From NCBI GenBank assembly GCA_029582265.1, contig JAQQFT010000023.1, forward strand, positions 2,567,071 through 2,631,070: DNA of 64,000 nt, in the 5' to 3' direction. The notes beneath the pieces are model-generated. The model was not told the DNA's origin. It worked only from the letters and a program-made list of their open reading frames with translations, and ran no database searches. Positions 44,906-55,599 of the stretch are shown piece by piece. A program made the translations under genes and the position numbers. This DNA comes from Zoroaster sp. YZ-2022 (taxonomy: Eukaryota > Echinodermata > Asteroidea > Forcipulatida > Zoroasteridae). Position 1 is the stretch's first letter; the number at the start of each line of letters is the position of its first letter.

Positions 44906-45088
44906 ACCTCTACTTCCAGTTCAACAGGAAGTTTGAATAAAAATCAATATTTTAGGGTACAAAAACAATGTGATGAAGATTTTTTTAAGTTCGTGTGTAA
45001 TATATCAACAGTGAGGTTCATAAGTTCAAAGGTTAAAACATAGGAACAGCTTTGTGTTCGTCCCTAGGACAAACACCTAAATGTCTAG
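44906..45088 (+). mobile_element. Helitron-like 3' terminus
   Basis: Stem GTGTTCGTCC (45054-45063), three-base loop, GGACAAACAC (45067-45076), eight bases, then CTAG (45085-45088) followed by T. This agrees with the known Helitron 3' design. The next base pairs begin TTAGCTGTTCCGACC, exactly as after the terminus at 39380, so elements appear joined head to tail. Confidence 0.6.
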
Positions 45089-45640
45089 TTAGCTGTTCCG
45101 ACCTGGTAGGTCGGAAGAGCTATTGTTTCTGTCAAGATTTTTATTTTTTAAAATTATTATTATACTTTCTTTCCCGCAAAACCCCATTGACTTAACACGT
45201 GCACTTTCTTGGCGGCAAATGGCCTTCTTAGCATTGTCAGAAAGAGTCAACTCATATACCATATGGAAGCTTATGCCTTGACTTAGTTTCTAAATGTCAT
45301 TAGACTAACATTCTTAATTAATTAGCTTAGTTATAGTCACGTGAATATTTAATTAGGCAATTTTGGAGTAACCATAGCTCAAGAAGTATACACCCGATCA
45401 TCAAACTTTTTTCGGTTATACATTTGTGGGGTACTGCAGGTGTGCCTTTTGGCCTAGAATGTCTTGTAACGTCATCATGACATCATTTATAGCCGCTGCT
45501 TTGTATCTGTGTACAAAACACATGCACTATGTGACCAAGTCACTTCATTAATCGCAAGTGAATCTCAATATGTCTTTGTACATAGTACACACACAAATAT
45601 CACGGTGGGCTGAAGCGAGTCGAATTAAAAACGATGTCTG
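45089..45640 (+). repeat. start of next Helitron-like repeat, second copy of the body
   Basis: One hairpin unit (AGCTGTTCCGACCTGGTAGG and its complement) at about 45091 is followed by the T-rich tail and the body shared with 41020-41560. It differs from the first copy by having a single hairpin unit instead of an array. Confidence 0.7.
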
Positions 45641-45985
45641 AACGGAGTTTTCGTTATTGGATTTTTCCTCTCGGTAACCTACGCATCAGCGGTTTGCCCC
45701 GGTGACCGCGTGTGTGATGCACAACTTGTCCATACATGTGAAACTTGTGTCGTTGTAACGTTATCGCTAGGGATTATTCGGTGAAGTGAAAGACCATCAC
45801 CGCTTAACCCTTTGTTTACCGCCGGGACTTTTGAGTCCCAGCGCATTTCAAACCCCACTTGCATGTTGGGACGTTTGAGTCCTTCACTATACCATACGTG
45901 TAAGCAGTGGTTTGTAACACTAAGGAAGTCTACTGTGAGTCTGATGCATCAGCTTTTTCCTAAAACTGCAGGAGTAGTGACGACC

Positions 45986-47734
45986 ATGAAAAGGTAGGTA
46001 CTAAAAGAACGGTGTTTTTTATAAGTTGACCTCATAAATCCCCAATTGTTTTTTTGTAAGGTCTTTATGACCTAAACCTATTAGTGAGAAACCAATCTTG
46101 GTGTAGGAATTTTGTTGTTGTCAAAATAGGCATGAATTTGTGTGGGACCAACTCTGCACCTTCGCCAACTCGTATCTGCACTATAGTCAACTCGCACCTT
46201 CACCGCACCGGCGCACCTTACGGACGTGTCACCATGTACACGGATACAAATGAAGGAACATAGTCACAGATTTGAGTGATGTAACATAATGTTGATGGTG
46301 TATACAACGTTTTGTATAGCTGTAGTTGGCAGGGGAAACAAGAAACTCGACATGGAATGAAATTTAGATGAGTGCCATCCATTAACATTGTCATCAATCA
46401 TATCCTAAATTTTAGGCCATTCTCAGACGGTCCTACTAAAAACCAAAAACTGACGACAACTGACGACAACTCACGACAACTCACGACAACTCACGACAAC
46501 TTGTTGTGAGTTGTCGTCAGTTGTTGCCGTCAGTCGCGTCAGTTGTCGCCAGTTGTCGGTTTTAGACCTCCTATTAAAAACCAAAAACTCACGATAACCA
46601 CATTTTCACAAACTGAAAGCCTGTATGTATGCCACTGTCCCTTATAAACATATTTTTAACTTTATTTTTGAGTTTCCAGTGCATTTAGAACGTGCTGTTG
46701 TGAGTTGTCGGTTTTAGTAGGACCCTTCTCAGATAACAATCAAATTAAATAAAATCTTTCTGGACAATTATTTGACATGAAAAGTCCAAAATATTAATGA
46801 AACATAAAGTAAACTTAATGTTAACACTAGTATTTGGTGAAAAATGTGAGGTTAAGCATTATACATGATTCAGAAATTTTAATCACAATATTTACTCAAG
46901 AGTAATTCCATTTGGATAGAAACATTCTGTGATCAACATACTCAAATTTAAAGTTTTTAATTTAAAGTTTCAAACAAACTCCTTTCAGCGTTATAGTGTT
47001 ATAGCATTAAATGGAGAGCAGCGAACATATCTACAAAAATAGCATTGTAATTTTCTTTTAGGATACTCTATTAGAATTAAAAAATTTTAACAAGGAAGTG
47101 TGCTTTCTTTTTCATTTACAGACTAGACCCTGAACTCAAAAAGACCCCCAGTCTCCCCTATGGACACAGAGTCATCCGACGAGGCTCCATCCCTAACAGC
47201 CGGCACTGAAGTCGGCCCTACCCCTTGAAGGACAACATCTGGTACCCTCCAGGACGGCACTTTGGCAGAGCGTATTTGGTTGGTTCGTGACAATTTGGGA
47301 CTTCAGAAATCAAATCGCACGTGGTTAGTGAGGACAACGCCCAGCATATTACAGTAACCCGAAAGGTAATTTTAGAAATCTTTTGTTACATGTGTTTTGG
47401 TTCCTTGTCAGAAGAGACAGTGAAAGAGAATGTTGTGTCATTTTCAAAGTTCTTCTCGCTAAGTAACCCTTCATAAATTGTCATTGACTTGCGTGTCCAC
47501 AAAGTAAAATCATCCCCATGGTAAAACAAGCAAGAATTGGTCTGTGTTCTTCAAAGTAAAGATTTGCAGATAAACATCTATTTGTGAAAAATGTTTGTGG
47601 TACAATTTGTTCATTAAAAACATAATACTAAATCTATTATTTTCCAATAATTTCTACTGCAGGTTCAACCTCCAGTCGTTGAAAGGCAGCATCGTCCCCA
47701 GCTGAAGCGACCTGATGAACCAGGGACTTCATAA
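45986..47734 (+). CDS. three-exon gene model or captured gene, 107 codons, two in-frame TGA
   Basis: Exon 1 coding part is 45986-45993 (ATGAAAAG|GTAGGT). Exon 2 is 47122-47365, with acceptor TTTCATTTACAG and donor CGAAAG|GTAATT. Exon 3 is 47663-47734, with acceptor TTTCTACTGCAG, ending in TAA. Phases fit at both joins (AG|A, then phase 0). The product reads like a real basic, proline-rich protein (PSLPYGHRVIRRGSIPNSRH; SRPYPLKDNIWYPPGRHFGR; QFGTSEIKSHVV; VERQHRPQLKRPDEP), but codon 32 and one further codon in exon 2 (after LVGS) are TGA. I do not recognise the family. AATAAA at about 47854 and AAAATAAAT near 47977 could serve polyadenylation. The model lies between Helitron-like ends at 45088 and 49635, so it may be captured. 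The TGA codons suggest a pseudogene or sequence errors. Confidence 0.5.
46428..46725. mobile_element. 298 bp MITE with perfect 8 bp TSD and internal decamer repeats
   Basis: TIRs start CGGTCCTACTAAAA on the left and, on the minus strand, GGGTCCTACTAAAACCGACA on the right. TTCTCAGA flanks both sides (46420-46427 and 46726-46733). Just inside the left end is a decamer array (GACGACAACT / CACGACAACT), followed by its complement (GTTGTGAGTTGTCGTCAGTT). GTCGGTTTTAGACCTCCTAT within the element looks like a nested copy of the terminus. It is hAT-like in duplication length. It lies in intron 1 of the plus-strand gene model. Confidence 0.85.
47122..47365 (+). CDS. exon 2 of the plus-strand gene model
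   Basis: 244 bases with good splice borders. One frame is protein-like along its whole length but is interrupted by TGA twice: between RH and SRPYP, and between LVGS and QFGTSE. Both other frames have more stops and no sense. GC content is clearly above the flanking introns, which supports a coding origin. Confidence 0.55.
47663..47734 (+). CDS. exon 3 (terminal) of the plus-strand gene model
   Basis: It opens directly in phase with exon 2 and gives 23 codons (VQPPVVERQHRPQLKRPDEP then GTS) and TAA. Confidence 0.55.
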   Translation, partial: VQPPVVERQHRPQLKRPDEPGTS

Positions 47735-48238
47735 GAAGACATATAGAAGGTGGAAGCTGCTGTTTTAAGGGAAGCAAAGGGCTGGAACAAACCTGGTATT
47801 GACAAAAAACAACTTTCCTAAATGAAAATAATTTCTTAGGATAATTGGCACATTTCAATAAAGAAGGAACTATTTTTGTCATCTCCTTACAGGACATTGT
47901 GGTGTACAAGATAACTGTACAGTTTAATCTGATCACATCAGTGAAATTTTTTATTTACATCCGTTTGCAGTTTGAAAATAAATCTTGAAATTTTACTCTT
48001 CTTTATTAAAAGTGCCCATCCCAGAAAGAGTTTTTATCAAACTTAAATGTCTTACAGCAGAAAACAAGAAGAGACAGCAACAATGTTGTACTTTGTAATT
48101 TTATTTATTTTGCGATAACATGTCAACTAACACTGGAACCAACATCATCGGCATTATATAGTTTGGTGAAAATCATCGGCACTATTATGCATATGCATAA
48201 AAATAACACAATTTCTTACGAACGAGTAAGTATAGTTA

Positions 48239-48440
48239 TTAAAGGGAAGTATCGTCATGATCAGAGCAGACTTTCAGCAGGGTATGGAATCATTATCCAT
48301 CATTTAAAGATGACTGCAAATTACTGGCTTCTTTATATAGCAGAAACGGTAATATGACCTTATCATGTGGGAAATTATTTCCAGTCACTGAGTTAATCCA
48401 AAACAAAACTACGATTCCATGACCTGTGACGAGATTTTTA
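48239..48440 (+). mobile_element. TTAA-type MITE copy
   Basis: It begins TTAAAGGGAAGTATCGTCAT and carries AGAGCAGACTTTCAGCAGGG, GACTGCAAATTACTGGCT, ATATGACCTTATCATGTGG and CCAGTCACTGAGTTAAT. It ends near GATTCCATGACCTGTGACGA. The right TTAA is lost. Confidence 0.65.
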
Positions 48441-49214
48441 TATCGATTTCTGGGAAAACACATAAAATGCTGGTTTTCAAATTTTAAAGTTATGGAAAAT
48501 ACCATTGGAGATGAGTCTTTATCAAGAATATATTTGAAGTTGATGTCATGATTGATTTGAGTTTCATGAATAAAGAGTTTAACTCATGATTGTACATGAA
48601 ATAATAGTTTCTCTTGTATTTATTTGTAAATGGTCCAAGTCACATTTCATTTTAGACCGCCACATCGACCTAAAATCGGCACTGCATCTTTAAGGTCTCA
48701 ACCCAATGGTCAATTTCAAGATCAGGGTTAGCCTATAACTTATGTTGGGGTCGCATCATAACATTCATAGTCCAACAAGAACGGAATAGCTTTGTGTTCG
48801 TCTGTAGGACAAACACCGTAAAAAATTGATCAAGAGCTTTAGTGATGGTAAACAAAGGGTTAAGTAGTATGCCCCTCTGTTGTGACAATCATTAACTGTC
48901 AAGATTTTGAGGTTTGTAGCAAATAGCGTGCAGCACCGTTACAAGAGGCTCGTTTTAAACCAATTAATTGTAATCCTACGGATGTTAATGATCTCAAACG
49001 GTTTTTATAATGTACCAAATCCCCCAAAAGATGTCAATGCGGTAAATATAGATATTTTTTATTTAAGCATTCGTTTGTACACGGAAGCTGCAGAGTGAAC
49101 ATGTGATTAACTTATTGGCCTCAAATAGTGAACAAATAATTATGAATCAGGACACCAAATAATATTTTATGTTTTAATGTTTTAATCACATATGGCATAT
49201 TGCACAAACAAGTA
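48441..49214. other. intergenic DNA with a further GTGTTCGTC stem-loop
   Basis: At about 48792-48817 the stem GTGTTCGTC/GGACAAACAC recurs but is not followed by CTAG, so it is a diverged or internal copy of the Helitron-like end. Nothing else was recognised. Confidence 0.4.
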
Positions 49215-49290
49215 CCATACTGTGACAACACCAGAACTTGAGTCCGGTACACTAGACTGCTCAGCCATGACACTCCAATACCTCCACCAT
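49215..49290 (-). repeat. SINE tRNA-head fragment
   Basis: GACAACACCAGAACTTGAGT and GTACACTAGACTGCTCAGCC match, in minus orientation, the tRNA-like head of the SINE at 11326. Confidence 0.55.
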
Positions 49291-49635
49291 CCCTGACTAC
49301 AAACAATGCTTTATAATTAGTCTTTCAGTGGCGTAACTAGACTCCAATTTTCAAGGGGGAAATTGGGGGTGCACCACTTTTCTAGGGGGGGCATGTCAAT
49401 ACTTGAACATTTTGTATCCTGTGATGTGACATGGGGACCTATTTTTTCAACATTCTGAATGGGGGCACCCGCCGGGCACAGACTTCAGCTTGGGGCACAT
49501 GCCCACTTAAATAGGAGACAGTCTTAATACAATGACGTTCTGCATTTTAAGTTAGGTTAGGTCTGAAATTTCAACATACAACAAAATAACTGAATAGCTC
49601 TGTGTTCGTCCAAAGGACAAACACCTAAAGTCTAG
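49291..49635 (+). mobile_element. third Helitron-like 3' terminus
   Basis: GTGTTCGTCC (49602-49611), a three-base AAA loop, GGACAAACAC (49615-49624), seven bases, CTAG (49632-49635), then T. It has the same stem as at 45054 with a different loop. Here the sequence beyond CTAG is TTCTAATTG rather than another hairpin unit, so it may be a true outer edge of the cluster. Confidence 0.55.
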
Positions 49636-49943
49636 TTCTAATTGATTCTTAAAATCAAATATGGATCCTGGCTAACACCTTGAACAGAATTGTTATATTT
49701 GTTGCATCATGTTGTGTTCAGTATGGTTAGGATTTGAAGATCCAGTAATATGGTTGAGGGTGGTGGGTGATTCCTTCTCCACATTGTACATGTATATCTT
49801 ATACTTCGACCCTAGCAGAGTTTTCTTAAAGTCAAATGCACAATAATAAACATGGTATCCCAATATTTGACATGTGAATACTTGTGGCGCTTGATTTGCA
49901 TGATATGGGATGCAGTGTATGAGGACCATTTAAACCCCAGACG

Positions 49944-50241
49944 CTATGAATAACTTGACCCTGAAAATGCCCTGAAAATCTTTTACCGTGAATAAATAGT
50001 TCATGACAATTTCATGATGACACAACATAACACCGTGAAATTGCCATGAAATACTCGTGGCAGTTTTGGGGCAGCTCATTAATTCTCGAGAGCACCATGA
50101 ATTTGCAGTGAAATCACCGTGGACATTATTGCTAATATCTGAGAGGAAGAGGAACTGTGAAATTGCAGTGAAATTACGGTGAACTGTTATTTCAAGGCAA
50201 AACGGATTTTCAGGGTATTTTCAAGGTGAAGTTGTTCATAG
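49944..50241. mobile_element. MITE of about 300 bp with TIR CTATGAA-AACTT
   Basis: The left end reads CTATGAATAACTTGACCCTG then AAAATGCCCTGAAAATC. The right end on the minus strand reads CTATGAACAACTTCACCTTG then AAAATACCCTGAAAATC. The arms are about 37 bp. Inside, GTGAAATTGC and ACCGTGAA words alternate in both senses. No clear target duplication was found. Confidence 0.7.
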
Positions 50242-52731
50242 TGAGATATGGTTAGAAACTAAATCTAATAGTGATCATTTCAATTGGCACCTCAGACAGA
50301 AAAAAAATTAAACAATTTACCAATAGCATTTAGAGGTTTTCACTGTTAATATTAATTTGTCATGTCAAGTTGTATGCGCTCTGCAATGCTGTGTACAAAT
50401 TTCCTTAAAAACATGGATTTAGGTACATGTTTTTAGTCATAACTCCCAACCCTTTATCTTACAAACTAGTTCCAAATGGAAAAACATTACTTAATATATC
50501 ACTTTTCAAATGGTATAAATTTAAACATGTTGGGGTTTATTTGTGCAACTTAACCCATCTTCGTTATAATAATAAACTTTGTTTTTCTACCCCCAGTCTA
50601 ATGATCTACACAGTGTTAGCCAGAGACCCAAGGTAATCACTGAACTACATCAAGCAGAGAGAGAGAGAGAAGATCTAGACAGTGTCAGCCAGAGACCCAA
50701 CTTCAAGCAGAGAGAGGGAGAATGATCTAGACAGTGTTAGCCAATAAGACCCAAGGTATTCAGTATTCGCCTCGTGCATATTGTAGCCCTCTAGCGGTGA
50801 AATGTACTTCAGCTGCGAGCTCTGGGGCTTTACGCGGTTCCATTTACAGTGTCTTTACTGTACAAATATATCACAACAGTATGGTCACGGCGGCAACACT
50901 TGAATGATTAGTAAAGTAATTTTATATGGAAACCATAACTTCTCACGGCTGAATTTCACCCTCTCAACCATATACTTTCCAAATCTCACACCTTTTCCTA
51001 TGTTTTTTAACCTCTGGCTGCACTTATCATTAAGTATGAAGAGTTTTTCTACCTGAAAAAACGAGATCTCAGCGGCCATTTTGTTAGAAGTGAAAACTTT
51101 TCCCTGGTAACCGTTAATACTAAAATGGAGCCAGTAGCGCATGCAAACGGTTAACCAGTGATATGCTAACTTTCCACGTCACAACCATAGTTATGGTTGG
51201 CAAACTATGAGTAAGTTACATGTATAGTGAAGATTGGCTATGCGTGTAGCAACTGTGCCATTTGTAACCACATGTGTACCAGTGTTGTAGGTCTCGAGAC
51301 CAGTCTTGGCCTCAGTCTCAGATGAACGGTGAAAATATGCTGCTGTAAAAAATCAAGGGAAATCCTTGTTTTAAAACATGTTTTTGCACTTGATTTTTTT
51401 TTCATAATAAATTATTCTTGATCATGTTATCATTATACAATACAGCTCATAACTAAAACCTTTATGAACTCTCATTTATATAATTCCACTAGGCATATAT
51501 TTTAAACATACAAGGAAGTTTATTTTTGATGTAAAGTAAGGATTGATTATTAAGTGTTACGTGCAAACACTTCCTTGAAACTGTTTGTTTTTTTTATTTA
51601 TTTTTTTTTCTCCTCGGTGAACCTAATTTTCCTGAAAATTCTCATTCTTGTCAAGTTCAGAATGACATCACATTTTGCAGTTACACTGTACACTCCTAGA
51701 TAACTCTAATGATGATGATCACGTAAGAGTTTCAACACTACTTGATTTTCTATTTAATAATAGTAATTAATTTTAATACATACATGTACATTGCGCCCTC
51801 AATGCCTAAGACACAACGGTCATATGCATGTGTGCCACAATTAAGTGTACTGTTTATGTGTATTGTATGCACACATCACATTCACTGTACTGTTCATGTA
51901 CATTATACAGTGTACATGTCCGGTACATTGTCTACAAAGCTGAATACACATTCTGTGAAAACAAACAAGCTTGCATAATTATCACATTTGCAAAATACCT
52001 TAAAAATAAATACCTAGTAAACTTAAGATGTTTCATTGGCAATTTTTCAGGTCTGGAAAAGTTATGATTCTTCAAGAAGAGGCAAATCTTAAAAACAAAT
52101 TGTAACCATGATGAAGCACACAGAGAAGTTTATGAGCAAAGTTTATGAACCTCCCAAAACTATCCTCATTCCCAGGGCTTATGACCAGCCTCGTACCCAC
52201 TACTAATGAATGCTTATAAACAACACACAGATGACATGATTTAATTTAAGGATTAGAGATTTAACCCTATGATACAAGTGAACCTCAAATGAGACTGGAT
52301 ACTTTACAGCATCAATGCCCTTACCATGTAGATGATGTTTTAAATACACTGCATCACCAGGTTTCAAATAACATGAAAAAAATCATATCTCTTGAAACCA
52401 AAAGAAATAAATCCTTTTTTAATAACGTGAATAACGTGAACTGTGTGTTTCTTCACATACATGTATCTAAAATGACCTTGACATCTACTCCAAATGGGAA
52501 GTTCAAATTTGTTTAAGACAAAAATCAGAAAATCGTTTAAAATAATTGCATGAGTTCTACTAGTAGTTCTATCATCAGACAAATTATATAATATTGTTGG
52601 CATCAAATAGAGGTTTAATATTTCCAAAAATCATATCTCATTAACCACAAAAGATATTCACAATCTTAGCATTATCTTACAGACCTTTGAATTATGTGAA
52701 ATTATTTTACCATGACAGTCACCAGCCTTGG
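50242..52731. other. intergenic DNA with small tandem duplication
   Basis: At about 50595-50755 a unit of roughly 75 bp (GCAGAGAGAGAG ... GATCTAGACAGTGT-AGCCA-AGACCCAA) occurs twice plus a partial. At 51860-51925 GTGTACATG/TACTGT words form low-complexity sequence. No gene was recognised. Confidence 0.4.
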
Positions 52732-53060
52732 TCATGCTTTTTTCCCAATGTTAGCAAGATTTTTGCCAGTGGCCTTGACCTTCATGGTGGCGTAGTAAAT
52801 GTCTTGACCAGTTGGATACTGTTTGGCCCAAAAACTGGTGCTGACACGCAGAAGCAATAGGAGGAGAGGGAGTAGTTACCATGGCCTGGTTGTAGCTTCT
52901 TGTGAACCTCTTCTTTGTGCTCGTCATAGTCTTGGACTTGGGCTTTCTTGCTGCTCTCCTTCTGTACGCAGGATTAATCATCGCAGTCGCTCCCAAGCTC
53001 ATTAATTTCATACTGGTTGCCCAGCCCAAAGGACTGGTCTCGACTAGCCACAAGCTTTTT
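52732..53060 (-). CDS. candidate coding fragments, unrecognised
   Basis: Two protein-like frames follow each other on the minus strand. From about 53050 down to 52880 one frame reads with polar residues (for example QSFGLGNQYEINELGSDCDD) but has a TAA inside. From 52840 to a TGA at 52734-52732 another frame reads TSFWAKQYPTGQDIYYATMK then VKATGKNLANIGKKA. A CATG|GTAACT donor and a TGTCAG acceptor lie 39 bases apart between them, but the phases do not join without a one-base shift. It may be a decayed gene or pseudogene. The antisense frame at 52902 is hydrophobic and less convincing. Confidence 0.25.
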
Positions 53061-53234
53061 AGCCTTATATATTTTGGCATGAATGACTTATTTCATGTTT
53101 TACAGGGTGAAATGTTTGCTTTTTTAAAACCCAGAAGGATTTTATGACCTCAGTGGAAGGTCATTTAACATGGCGTATTTAAATTGTACCATAAAAAAGT
53201 TTTTAAGTTTACAAAAAATATTTACTTTTTTACT

Positions 53235-53850
53235 TTTTTACACATTTTAACAACAATTTATTTCTGGTTAGCCCAACTTGCCAAGCCAAATCTCTTGCCA
53301 GTTCACAAGTCTTTCTGAGCTGAATATCTTGCCACTCAAACCTTCTTGCCAGGAAGTCCAAGTGTCTTGCAAGCCAAATCTTCTTGCCAAACAAACCTTG
53401 CCAAACACTATGAGATACTTTTATACATTTTAACATCAATTTATTTCTGGGTTGAGCCAAATCCCTTACCAAGCCAAATCTCTTGCCAGTTCACAAGTCT
53501 TTCTGAGCCGAATATCTATCCAAACCCTCTTGCCAAATCTCTTGCCAGTATCCAAGTGTCTTGCCACCCAAACATTGCCAGACCAAGTGTCTTGAAGCCA
53601 AATTTTCTTGCCAAACAATTTGAGATCCTTTATACATTTTAACAACAATTTATTTCTGTGTTGAACCAAATCTCTTGCCAAGACAAATCTCTTGCCAAGC
53701 CAAATCTCTTGCCAGTTCATAAGTCTTTCTGAGCCAAATATCTTGCCAAACCCTCTTGCCAAATCTCTTGCCAGTATCCAAGTGTCTTGCCACCCAAACG
53801 TCTTTCAAGCCAAATTTTCTTGCCAAATAAATCTTGTCAACAATATGAGA
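53235..53850 (+). repeat. CTTGCCAAGCCAAATCTC minisatellite, higher-order unit of about 200 bp
   Basis: The basic word CTTGCCAAGCCAAATCTCTT recurs many times. It is organised in three larger blocks, each opening with TTTTAACA-CAATTTATTTCTG (about 53245, 53430, 53638) and containing AAGTCTTTCTGAGCC. The same basic word, same strand, forms a second array at 57360-57545. Confidence 0.85.
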
Positions 53851-55585
53851 TCCTGGGGGTGGGTGGTTGGGGTGACTGGGTGTACTTTATGCTAACATTG
53901 GCTGCTCTTGATTGTCATTTGAGCATGTAGGGAAGAGAGGATGATGGCAGAGGCTCGACCTAATTGTTGGCTAGTAAACGACTTGCAAGTTTGTGCCTCT
54001 GGACACAAGTTCCTGTGGATGGTGGTAGAGTCATTGGAACATATCCGCAAAAATCTGATGGCCTGGCTGTATGCTATGCTGGTTTGAGGTGTCGGAGATG
54101 ACAACTGCTGAATAAGGCGTTTGATGTTTGGCTGTCGGTTTAACATTAAAGATCTTTGGTGATCTGTTGTCTTACGAACAGCAACATCCGGAGAACTGGT
54201 CTCTGGATGAGTACTCTGAGGTGACTTGTTGGTTCTGTGAAAGGAATTCATGGGAAGGAGGTACTGAAGCTCTTCATTACTGGTCTAAATGGAGAAGACA
54301 TCATTGATGTATCAAACCACCAGACCCTTGGCGGACATGGAGCTAGAGGCAACATGCACCACTAGTTGCTCTAAAGAGACGAGCAATCGATGCTGCCCTG
54401 CACTGACCCATTATGACCGGATGTTCAGGCCATGGGTTGAATGGAGCGAGGCCATTTGATCAATACATCTTCTTTCTACTGACATGGACAGGCTCTCTGT
54501 TGTTCCTGGTGGCTCAATACCCTGTAGAATCATGTCAGGAATCGAGTGGTTAGGCAGACCGAAGTGGTGGCCTACAGGCGTGTCTGATTTACGGATGTTG
54601 ACCGTGGACCTTTGGTCATGAAACTGTCTTTTGAGGGTGGTCTTTGTCTCACCAATGCACGGTACAGCACAGACCTTGCAAGACATGAGACAGATGAGAT
54701 TGGTGGTGGTACAGGTGATATGACCTTTGGTCATGTATATGGCTCTGATGGCATAGCTTTTGAAGGAATCCCACTCCTGGACATGTTCTCAACAAGCAGT
54801 GCACTAGGAAATATACCTAAAAGTACTCTGTTGGATGTGAGGACTAACAGTGTCAGGAATAGGGGGATCTCAGCTTGAACGATGAGATCCCTTCACTGGA
54901 TGGATGTCTAAATGTCAACATTGGCTTTTCTGGAATGGCATGTGAAAGACGATCTTTAGTGAGCAGAATATGGTGGTAAGTACTATAGTTATTTTATGTA
55001 CAGGACGGAGAAAGAGGGGTGATAAATGACAATGAGGGGATCTTTCTTGTTGGCACTGTCATGATGTTCGGACTTCTCAGCAAAAACTGAGACCTTGGAC
55101 AGACAATTGACCTTCTTGATAGCCAGACAAACTACTTGCGAGTTGTGACCTCTCTGGATGTAAGGTATTTCTTTAATTCTTGTGAATGGTGTTCAAAGTC
55201 GGAGTCATTGGAAGATATCTGGTGAAATCTGTGGGCCTGACTGTATGTTATGCTGGTTTTGCAGTGTCGGGGATGACAACTGGAGGAGGGAAGCTATTGG
55301 GGTTTGACTGTGAGTTTAACATAGAGATCAGTGGTTCGGCTGTTGTCTTCCTTATGCGCAGTAACATTTGGAAAATGGGTCTCTGTGGATGGGTACTCAG
55401 TTGATGATTATGTGGAAGGAATTTAATGTGGTCTTTGTAGGCAATGAAGCTCTTTTCATCATTGGTACAGATGAAGGAGACATCATCAATATAGCCCTGC
55501 TAGACCCAAGGCTCCATAGAACTGAGGCATATGGCATCAACATGTGTTCTTTTAGTGCATAACCTCTAAGTGAAAACCTATTGAA
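53851..55585 (-). mobile_element. Penelope-like element, minus-strand arm (RT / GIY-YIG / RT)
   Basis: Reading leftward: an RT motif C block YIDD at about 55493-55482, RT thumb, a linker, then a GIY-YIG-type endonuclease at 54734-54411. Then comes a second RT block with YIND at about 54312-54299, ending near 53892 with AYSQAIRFLRICSND. The endonuclease shows MSCKVCAVPCIGETKTTLKR, then DTPVGHHFGLPNHSI, as in canonical Penelope endonucleases. Order and spacing show two partial tandem copies about 1.18 kb apart. It is frameshifted and stop-ridden throughout, so inactive. It is the mirror image of the arm at 55600. Confidence 0.8.
54411..54734 (-). pseudogene. GIY-YIG endonuclease domain of Penelope-like element
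   Basis: A 107-codon frame with the CxxC-containing stretch SCKVCAVPCIGETKTTLKRQ, a PVGHHFGLPNHSIPDM block and a C-terminal ERRCIDQMASLHSTHGLNIR. In the family this domain nicks the target and lies C-terminal to RT. The starting GIY/YIG residues are degenerate here (ICLM in place of the usual YLI), but the surrounding pattern is clear. Confidence 0.75.
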
Positions 55586-55599
55586 GATGCCATCAATGG

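Noticed and set aside
53230..53895. Several 67-98 codon frames rich in LARDLAW or NPLAKSLA words
   Set aside because: They are the CTTGCCA minisatellite translated; units whose length is compatible with a frame give long open stretches without coding.
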